The translations under genes and the position numbers were made by a program. From positions 17,616,539 through 17,680,538 of the forward strand of contig CM043016.1 of the NCBI GenBank assembly GCA_023690525.1: DNA of 64,000 nucleotides, given 5' to 3'. Source of the DNA: Holotrichia oblita (taxonomy: Eukaryota; Arthropoda; Insecta; Coleoptera; Scarabaeidae). The notes under the pieces were generated by a model. The model was not told the origin of the DNA. It was given only the letters and a program-made list of their open reading frames with translations, and made no database searches. Below are positions 55,749-64,000 of this stretch, one piece after another. Position 1 is the first letter of the stretch. Each line of letters starts with the position of its first letter.

Positions 55749-55776
55749 AGTCTGGCGTTCGCGGGCTCTTGGATTA

Positions 55777-56104
55777 TAAATAAAGAGATCGAGATGCGAA
55801 ATCAAACTAAGCAAAAAGGAAAAAGAAACGTGATTTTAGGACTTTAATAAAATTAATAAACAATGTTAGTACTTGATAATACGCTCTGTTTTTTTTTTAT
55901 TGTTTTCAAACATCATTTTTACCCTATCTCCCTCCTTTTTTTCGTTTACTAAAAAACAAAATCCGCAACACTTCAGAACTGTTTCAGCATGATAATAAAG
56001 AAGACAGGCGCGCACGTGAAACAGGCGATAACGGACACAGAAAGCGAAGAAATAAAACAAAACAGCTTCACGCCACCAAGTCTCTACGTCAGAGTAGATT
56101 CCCT
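55777..56104. repeat. ~328-bp direct repeat, left copy
   Basis: Starts TAAATAAAGAGATCGA and ends GTCAGAGTAGATTCCCT. About 95% similar to 56957-57283 by eye. Brackets an hAT fragment. Confidence 0.85.
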
Positions 56105-56950
56105 TACGAGTATACTAACCCGCTGGCCTGGTGCCGATGGAATTACAGCTATTGGTGACATCATTTTTGCGTTTTCCAATGCCTGGTTTAATTTTTCTCT
56201 CAATGATGTGAAGTCTACTTTATCTTGGCGAAGTTGAGCAAGACGAATTTTTTCTTCAGACTCTTCCACTTCCACCTCTGTTAAATTTGCTGAAAGAGAC
56301 AACCTTTTCACTAATTTTCTTATAAACGTTGAAATCGTTTTGCGATCTGCATCTGCTGGAGAAAAGCATCTTTTCGACATAGCCAGATAATCTTTCGGGT
56401 TGGTGAGGTAACACATTATTTGGAAAGCTGTGGTTCTTCTTGTTTCAGCTCCTCAAACATAAAATTGAAAGCAATATCAGCTGTGTAAAGATTTGCATCA
56501 CTGCGACACAAAGTTAACACGGTAAGCCTGACAGGCTCCAAACAATTCACAATTCCTGTCAAAATGTCAAAATCGGCATCACTCGATTTATTTGGAATGG
56601 CAAGGGCAATTAGGGTTTTCTGGGTACAATCTTTCAAAAGGATAAAACGTTTTAACATGTCAATCAAATTATTCCAACGTGTCCTGCAGTCCAAAATGAG
56701 CTGCAACTCTTTATTATGTTTTTCTTTAACATACTTTTGCAAGGCAACGTTTTTAAGGAGCGATTTTCTAAATATTCTTACAACTCTGCGAACTTCCTTT
56801 ATAAGAGAATTGATCCATTGTTAATTCAATTTCCTCTTCTAAGTCATCAACAACATCAAGACTTCCAGTTTCATCATTCTCCTCAACTTCATCTGCTTCG
56901 TTGTCATCAGCATCTGCTTGCGCATGCTCATAGTCATTTCCACTGATTCT
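56105..56950 (-). mobile_element. hAT transposase fragment
   Basis: From the right: acidic linker HAQADADDNEADEVEENDE, then IKEVRRVVRIFRKS, LQKYVKEKHNKELQLILDCRTRWN, MLKRFILLKDCTQKTLIALA, and, after a short break, a Ser/Glu-rich region ending KMMSPIAVIPSAPGQRVS. The CRTRWNS-type motif and its surroundings are typical of the middle of hAT (ZBED4-like) transposases. The BED finger and the C-terminal dimerisation domain are absent. Confidence 0.75.
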
Positions 56951-56956
56951 GGATGT

Positions 56957-57283
56957 TAAATAAAGAGATCGACATGCGAAATCCTAACTAACCAAAGAGG
57001 AAAAAGAAACGTGATTTTATGACTTTAACGAAATTAATAAACAATGTTAGTACTTGATAATACGCTCTGTTTTTTTCATTGTTTTCAAACATCATTTTTA
57101 CCCTATCTCCCTCCTTTTTTTCGTTTACTAAAAAACAAAATCCGCAACACTTCAGAACTGTTTCAGCATGATAATAAAGAAGACAGGCGCGCACGTGAAA
57201 CAGGCGATAACGGACACAGAAAGCGAAGAAATAAAACAAAACAGCTTCACGCCACCAAGTCTCTACGTCAGAGTAGATTCCCT
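56957..57283. repeat. ~327-bp direct repeat, right copy
   Basis: Second copy of 55777-56104, same orientation. Differences include a shorter T-run and several substitutions. Confidence 0.85.
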
Positions 57284-57289
57284 CCCGAT

Positions 57290-58380
57290 ACTAACCCGCG
57301 GTACAGCTTCTCTCCTGTCTTAGCCATCCTTTTTGGTTGTTTCGCTCCGTACTCTCGCTGAATTATTAATTCAACCCATAAAAGTATTATAAATAACTAG
57401 GGATAATGCAAGTTTACGCCGAGGTATAAATGAAAATTTAAAAATACGAAAATAAAAATCGCTACGAATATAAATTTCTCGGCTAAACGAGTATTCCCGT
57501 GTTCCATAATCGCGTTCTCGTTCTAGCGCAATAAAAAAAAAGGAAAGATGAACCAGAGGTGGCTCGCGATTTCGAACGATACTTAAGAAAAATCCATTTT
57601 TCCCCTCCTTTCCTTTATAAAAATGGTTGGTGTGATACGTTAGATAAACCTATCAAACTTGATTTTATTCCAATTACAACAAAAAGGATATTCTTACAAA
57701 ATTATCTCTTGCGCCCTACTTACAATTAACGAGCCACCACTGAAACGTATCTACTTAGTATATAGAAAGGAGAAAAGAAAGAAGAAACGTAGAAAAAGGA
57801 GTATATACAATATCCACGTTATAATGGTCGCAGTTATCCGTCTCTCTTCACATCTACCATCTCGGTTAGTAGCGCGTTACAAAGGCGAGAGAGCCGTGGC
57901 GCGATAATAAATTCTATATCTGGAGGAACGTTGTGCTGGTAAAAAATTTAAAGAATGTACGGCGAATCTTATTTACGCGAGTAAATTACACGCGGTTTTC
58001 TAATTTCCTCGGTAATATTTCTTGTTTCCGTTACTACCATTACTGCACGCTCGTCATGCGGTTGTTCTCTCTTCCGACGTTTCTTGATCGTCCTCTCTCG
58101 CCAGAATGGTATGCCTGTTACCCCCTTTGATGTTTTATCAAAATTAAAGAACTCCTCGAGCTGTTCTTGTGCAGTAATTTTAACTTTTCTTATGCATCGT
58201 ATGCAGTTAGTTTTTATCGTTAATTGTGTTGGCAGTACTTCATTCCATCTATCTCTTTGAAATATAAAAATGACAATTGATTGTAATTCTTAATTAAAAA
58301 CTATCAGAATAATCTCCAAATGCATCCACCAAGAGCTATATCAAAATTAAGCAGTAACAACAACAACAGTCCCCATATTT
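57290..58380. other. Unannotated region before the satellite
   Basis: No gene recognised. Short basic open frames (such as KEKRKKKRRKRS at about 57765) come from A/G-rich sequence. Confidence 0.35.
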
Positions 58381-61300
58381 TGGTGTCTCATGGCAAAAAC
58401 GCTATGGTTTGAGCACCTCTCGCATTTTCAAAATTTCGAACAAAAAAGAATCACTAGCTTTTGAAGTACAAAATTTTTGTTGTGGAGAATGATTGACCAT
58501 CGTTTGAGCTTGCTTGATCATCAAATTGCTACAAAATCTCACAACCGCTTGCTTCAGGTCTCTCGATCACAGCAAACCACAAATAATTTTTCACAAGAAA
58601 ATAAAAAATCATCGTTTGAGCACTCACCGGTTAAACTTTATACATATATAGCTTATTATCTCATCGTTATCTTTAATCCACAGAAAAAATAAATTTTATC
58701 CGACCTTGACATATCATAGAATTAGAAGTTCATCGCATTCTTCGCAAACTTTCAGGTGGGTCTAACGCTGAAAATGGTATGGCTTATTGTCTTGATCGTT
58801 TGACCATTTCTTCCAGACTTTGAGAGGTGGCCAAACGCTGAAAATGTTACCATATTTTGTTTACTACCTCTAAACTACAAAAAAAACTTAAAAATTATCG
58901 TTTGACTACTCCCTGGTTAATTTTTATTCGACCTTGAAGTTACATTTAATAGAGTATCCAAACTTTATCACATTTTTCACAGACTTTGAAAGGTGGTTAA
59001 ACGCAGAGAATGGTACAATTTGTTGATTTATGTTTCTGAACCACCAACATTTGAAAATTATCGTTTTACCAGCCACCGGTTAAATTTTATCGACCTTGAA
59101 GTTACATGTAATAAAGTATTCAAACTTTATCACATTTTTCACAGACTTTGAAAGGTGGTTAAACGCAGAAAATGGTACAATTTGTTGATTTATGTTTCTG
59201 AACCACTAAAATGTGAAAATTATCGTTTGACCAGCCACCGATTAAATTTTATCCGACCTTGAAGTTAGATGTAATAAAGTACCCAAACTTTATCACATTT
59301 TCACAGACTTTGAAAGGTGGTTAAACGCAGAAAATGGTACAATTTGTTGATTTATGTTTCTGAACCACAAAAATTTGAAAATTATCGTTTTACCAGCCAC
59401 CGGTTAAATTTTATCCGCCCTTGAAGTTAGATGTAATAAAGTATCCAAACTTTTTCACATTTTTCACAGACTTTGAAAGGTGGTTAAATGCAGAAAATGG
59501 TACAATTTGTTGATTTATGTTTCTGAACTATCAAAATTTGAAAATTATCGTTTTACCAGCCACTGGTTAAATTTTATCCGCCCTTGAAGTTAGATGTAAT
59601 AAAGTATCTAAACTTTATCACATTTTTCACAGACTTTGAAAGGTGGTTAAACGCAGAAAATGGTACAATTTGTTGATTTATGTTTCTGAACCACTAAAAT
59701 TTGAAAATTATCGTTTGACCAGCCACCGGTTAAATTTTATCCGCCCTTGAAGTTAGATGTAATAAACTATCCAAACTTTATCACATTTTTTACAGACTTT
59801 GAAAGGTGGTTAAACGCAGAAAATGGTACAATTTGTTGATTTATGTTTCTGAACCACTAAAATTTGAAAATTATCGTTTGACCAGCCACCGGTTAAATTT
59901 TATCCGCCCTTGAAGTTAGATGTAATAAACTATCCAAACTTTATCACATTTTTCACAGACTTTGAAAGGTGGTTAAACGCAGAAAATGGTACAATTTGTT
60001 GATTTATGTTTCTGAACCACCAAAATTTGAAAATTATCGTTTTACCAGCCACTGGTTAAATTTTATCCGCCCTTGAAGTTAGATGTAATAAAGTATCTAA
60101 ACTTTATCACATTTTTCACAGACTTTGAAAGGTGGTTAAACGCAGAAAATGGTACAATTTGTTGATTTATGTTTCTGAACCACTAAAATGTGAAAATTAT
60201 CGTTTGACCAGCCACCGGTTAAATTTTATCCGCCCTTGAAGTTAGATGTAATAAACTATCCAAACTTTATCACATTTTTCACAGACTTTGAAAGGTGGTT
60301 AAACGCAGAAAATGGTACAATTTGTTGATTTATGTTTCTGAACCACCAAAATTTGAAAATTATCGTTTTACCAGCCACCGGTTAAATTTTATCCGCCCTT
60401 GAAGTTAGATGTAATAAAGTATCCAAACTTTTTCACATTTTTCACAGACTTTAAAAGGTGGTTAAATGCAGAAAATGGTACAATTTGTTGATTTATGTTT
60501 CTGAACTACCAAAATTTGAAAATTATCGTTTTACCAGCCACTGGTTAAATTTTATCCGCCCTTGAAGTTAGATGTAATAAAGTATCTAAACTTTATCACA
60601 TTTTTCACAGACTTTGAAAGGTGGTTAAACGCAGAAAATGGTACAAGTTGTTGATTTATGTTTCTGAACCACCAAAATTTGAAAATTATCGTTTGACCAG
60701 CCACCGGTTAAATTTTATCCGCCCTTGAAGTTAGATGTAATAAACTATCCAAACTTTATCACATTTTTCACAGACTTTGAAAGGTGGTTAAACGCAGAAA
60801 ATGGTACAATTTGTTGATTTATGTTTCTGAACCACCAAAATTTGAAAATTATCGTTTTACCAGCCACCGGTTAAATTTTATCCGACCTTGAAGTTACATG
60901 TAATAAAGTATCCAAACTTTATCACATTTTTCACAGACTTTGAAAGGTGGTTAAACGCAGAAAATGGTACAATTTGTTGTTTATGTTTCTGAACCACTAA
61001 AATTTGAAAATTATCGTTTGACCAGCCACCGGTTAAATTTTATCCGCCCTTGAAGTTAGATGTAATAAAGTATCCAAACTTTATCACATTTTTCACAGAC
61101 TTTGAAAGGTGGTTAAACGCAGAAAATGGTACAATTTGTTGATTTATGTTTCTGAACCACCAAAATTTGAAAATTATCGTTTTACCAGCCACCGGTTAAA
61201 TTTTATCCGCCCTTGAAGTTAGATGTAATAAAGTATTTAAACTTTATCGCATTTTTCACAGACTTTGAAAGGTGGTTAAACGCAGAAAATGGTACAATTT

Positions 61301-62690
61301 GTTGATTTATGTTTCTGAACCACCAAAATTTGAAAATTATCGTTTTACCAGCCACCGGTTAAATTTTATCGACCTTGAAGTTACATGTAATAAAGTATCT
61401 AAACTTTATCACATTTTTCACAGACTTTGAAAGGTGGTTAAACGCAGAAAATGGTACAATTTGTTGATTTATGTTTCTGAACCACCAAAATTTGAAAATT
61501 ATCGTTTTACCAGCCACCGGTTAAATTTTGTCGACCTTGAAGTTACATGTAATAAAGTATCTAAACTTTATCGCATTTTTCACAGACTTTGAAAGGTGGT
61601 TAAACGCAGAAAATGGTACAATTTGTTGATTTATGTTTCTGAACCACCAAATTTTAAAATTATCGTTTTACCAGCCACCGGTTAAATTTTATAGACCTTG
61701 AAGTTACATGTAATAAAGTATCTAAAGTTTATCACATTTTTCACAGACTTTGAAAGGTGGTTAAACGCAGACAATGGTACAATTTGTTGATTTATGTTTC
61801 TGAACCACCAAATTTTAAAATTATCGTTTTACCAGCCACCGGTTAAATTTTATAGACCTTGAAGTTACATGTAATAAAGTATCTAAAGTTTATCACATTT
61901 TTCACAGACTTTGAAAGGTGGTTAAACGCAGAAAATGGTACAATTTGTTGATTTATGTTTCTGAACCACCAAAATTTGAAAATTATCGTTTTACCAGCCA
62001 CCGGTTAAATTTTATCCGCCCTTGAAGTTAGATGTAATAAACTATCCAAACTTTATCACATTTTTCACAGACTTTGAAAGGTGGTTAAACGCAGAAAATG
62101 GTACAATTTGTTGATTTATGTTTCTGAACCACCAAAATTTGAAAATTATCGTTTTACCAGCCACCGGTTAAATTTTATCCGCCCTTGAAGTTAGATGTTA
62201 TAAACTATCCAAACTTTATCACATTTTTTACAGACTTTGAAAGGTGGTTAAACGCAGAAAATGGTACAATTTGTTGATTTATATTTCTGAACCACTAAAA
62301 TTTGAAAATTATCGCTTGGCCACCCACCGGTTAAACTTTATCCGCCTTTGAAGTTACATATAAAAGAGTTTCAAAGTTTGTCGTCCTTTTGACAAACTTT
62401 GAGAGGTGCTCAAACCTCTGTAAATGGTATCGTTTGTTATCTCCAATTTGTAAACAACAAAAATCGAAAATTATCGTTGGACCAGCCACCGGTTAAATTT
62501 TATCCGACCTTGAAGTTACATAAAACAGAGTTTTCAAATTCATCACACTTTTGACAAACATTCAGAGATGGTCAAGCGCTGAAAATGGTACCGCTTATGG
62601 TATCGTCTCTCTAGACCACAAAAAGAGAATCGCAAATCATCGTTTGACCACTCACCGGTTAAATTTCATCCGGCCTTTCTAAGTTTGCAA
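58380..62690. repeat. Satellite array A: ~163-bp tandem repeat, about 21 homogeneous units plus diverged edges
   Basis: The landmark AGACTTTGAAAGGTGGTTAA recurs from 58981 to about 62232 at 162-163-bp steps. Each unit carries ACAATTTGTTGATTTATGTT, CCAGCCACCGGTTAAATTTT and CTTGAAGTTA. Units at both ends (58380-58980 and 62300-62690) are much more diverged, as expected at array margins. Units vary at diagnostic sites (TTTTACC/TTTGACC, CACCGG/CACTGG, CGCCC/CGACC). Confidence 0.95.
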
Positions 62691-62721
62691 AAAGTGTGGC
62701 TAACCTTCGAAAACTCAGTTA

Positions 62722-63354
62722 CGAGGGAGCGTTTTTATATTCGCGGAATGGGGGATAAGGGGTGGAAATAAAAAAAACAAATTATGCAAGACGGATACAT
62801 TTTTCACATCTTTCAATTAATTTATTTATACCCTCATAAAAAAATGATTTCTCTTTATCTGCAAAATACGCCGAAACTGCCTCCTTGACTTCATCATCGG
62901 CAGTAAATTTTTTAGCCCGCAGCTCTTTTTTCATTTGCGGAAACAGGTAATATCACTCGGGGCCAGGTCTGGGCTGTAGGGTGGGTGATTCACAATTTCG
63001 AAGCCCATCTTATGCAGGGCAGCTAACGCAACGCGGCTCTTGTGGACGGGCGCGTTGTCGTGCAAAAGCAGCACACCTTTCGTCAATTTTCCTCGTCTTT
63101 TCTCTTTAATGGCTTCTTTTAGTCGCTCTAATATTGAAGCGTAATATTCTCCGGTTATAGAAACACCTTTATCTTTATAATCAATCAACAATATTCCTTC
63201 CGAGTCCCAAAATACCGTTGCCATGAGTTTCCCAGCTGATTGTGACGCTTTAAATTTCTTGGGAGGTGCTGTGCCCTTTCTATGCCACTGCATGGAGTCT
63301 TGTTTGGACTCAGGTTCATAATGATGAACCCAAGTTTCGTCTCCAGTAACAATT
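62722..63354 (-). mobile_element. Mariner copy 3, truncated
   Basis: The left terminal repeat CGAGGGAGCGTTTTTATATT after TA is intact. The C-terminal transposase frame 63293-62931 contains LLHDNAPVHKS and YSPDLAPSD, then a frameshift. The TGDETWVHH block is at the right edge, where homology stops at 63354 and the N-terminal half is missing. It is inserted at the edge of the satellite array. Confidence 0.9.
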
Positions 63355-63355
63355 G

Positions 63356-64000
63356 ATAGTTTTCTTGTGCCTTTGTCACATATAATTAATCATTCTTTCT
63401 TAACAGGGCGCTTTCCAGATAATTTAAAAAATGCTAAAATAATACCTGTTTATAAAAAGGGTTGCTCGGATGATTTGAATAACTATAGAGCAGTAAGCCT
63501 ACTAACAGGCTTCTCAAAATTATTTGAGAAGGCAGTTTATGAGCGTCTAACAAAGTTCCTCATAAAGCATAATCTAATTAGCAAATTTCAACGTGGCTTT
63601 CTTAAAGGAAAGTGCGTAGCACTAGAAAATAAAAACATCCCATGTGGTATATTCCTAGATCTATCCAAAGCCTTCGATAACATCGAACACGAAACCTTAC
63701 TCAAAAAACTACGGAATTAGAGGGGATGCTCTCGAATGTTTTCGTAATTATTTATTGAATAGACAACAAAGAGTCTCTTTGACAGTGTATTCCACAACAA
63801 AAATAATAAGCAAGGGTGTACCTCAAGAAAGTATTTTAGGACCTCTTTTATTCTTAATATACTTCAACGATATTTATTTACTAAAGGTTACTAGCAGCGA
63901 TAATCTTTTCACCATGAGCTATGCTGACGATACAGCCCTTCTGGTTGAGGTTCGGGGGGAGGGGAGAGGCAGTAGCGATCTTCCCAAGCTATTTTAAATT
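63356..64000 (+). mobile_element. LINE reverse transcriptase, frameshifted, runs off window
   Basis: The first frame (63367-63720) encodes GRFPDNLKNAKIIPVYKKG, NNYRAVSLLTGFSKLFEKAV and CGIFLDLSKAFDNIEHETLL (first catalytic Asp block). After a frameshift near 63712, RGDALECFRNYLLNRQQRVS, GVPQESILGPLLFLIYFND and MSYADDTALLVEV follow. The PQG motif is changed to PQE. Jockey/CR1-like non-LTR type. The left junction is exactly at the broken mariner. Confidence 0.85.

Larger units (their letters stand above)
54360..55775 (-). mobile_element. Tigger/pogo-like element, nearly complete transposase
   Basis: ORF 55583-55056 begins near DNYNKPPSPLPDTLREPFPP, has a CENP-B-type helix-turn-helix region with PGDGWYKAFLMRHPTLSERV, and reaches FNADETCFMLCP (first catalytic Asp). 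ORF 54988-54365 continues with WGIGTSSNGWMKAELFFEYI, VVLFVDGHSTHNS (second Asp) and RILQPTDVSAFKPLK. A small deletion near 55070 breaks the frame before GDITPPFVIYPYKRLPFGIA. It is clearly the DDE_1 superfamily. Two CRE-TATA modules lie upstream. Confidence 0.85.

Noticed and set aside
55777..57283. LTR retrotransposon with 328-bp LTRs
   Set aside because: The repeats lack TG…CA ends and enclose hAT sequence, with no gag, pol or primer-binding site.
58981..62300. CRISPR-like regularity
   Set aside because: Whole ~163-bp units repeat with no short repeats separated by unique spacers. It is a satellite in a eukaryotic genome.

Overview
This is a 64-kb piece of an AT-rich, intron-containing eukaryotic genome, almost certainly an insect and possibly a beetle. 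Four conserved host genes are recognisable: glutathione synthetase (minus strand, running off the left edge), cytochrome c oxidase subunit 6C (plus), nuclear receptor coactivator 6 (plus) and cytosolic isoleucyl-tRNA synthetase (minus). I rebuilt all four from splice sites, reading-frame phase and protein motifs. The insect assignment rests on the mariner, Tc1, piggyBac, hAT, BEL/Pao and LINE relics and on the form of the host proteins. The species cannot be told from the sequence.

Layout. 1-9.4 kb: the N-terminal half of glutathione synthetase, with transposon-filled introns and a duplicated exon (2a at 4.8 kb, 2b at 8.8 kb). 10.2-10.8 kb: the small mitochondrial gene COX6C. 11.8-27.6 kb: NCOA6, five exons predicted to encode 1424 residues, with introns holding mariner copies, a relic LINE, MITEs and a relic ORF. 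27.8-32.3 kb: the convergent NCOA6/IARS intergenic region, with an RT relic, fold-back elements and a degenerate repeat field rich in TGACAGCTGTCA-like palindromes. 32.4-37.9 kb: IARS1, four exons predicted to encode 1212 residues, one intron holding a nested DNA transposon. 38-58 kb: no convincing host gene. It holds a small satellite array, a LINE relic, a 1778-bp TIR element with perfect 8-bp target duplications, a ZBED-like hAT relic, Tigger/pogo relics, a BEL/Pao relic invaded by a SINE-like sequence, and a second hAT fragment between direct repeats. 58.4-62.7 kb: a long array of a ~163-bp satellite. 62.7-64 kb: a truncated mariner joined to a LINE reverse transcriptase that leaves the window.

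The host genes are unrelated housekeeping and regulatory genes: glutathione synthesis, respiratory chain, MLL3/4-type transcriptional coactivation, and tRNA charging. I see no operon-like or pathway logic among them. The points most worth checking are the duplicated, phase-matched glutathione synthetase exon, the unassigned 8-bp-TSD transposon at 42.3-44.1 kb, a filled/empty insertion-site pair between two MITE copies, repeated CRE-plus-TATA modules upstream of a Tigger-like transposase, and possible higher-order structure in the satellite.
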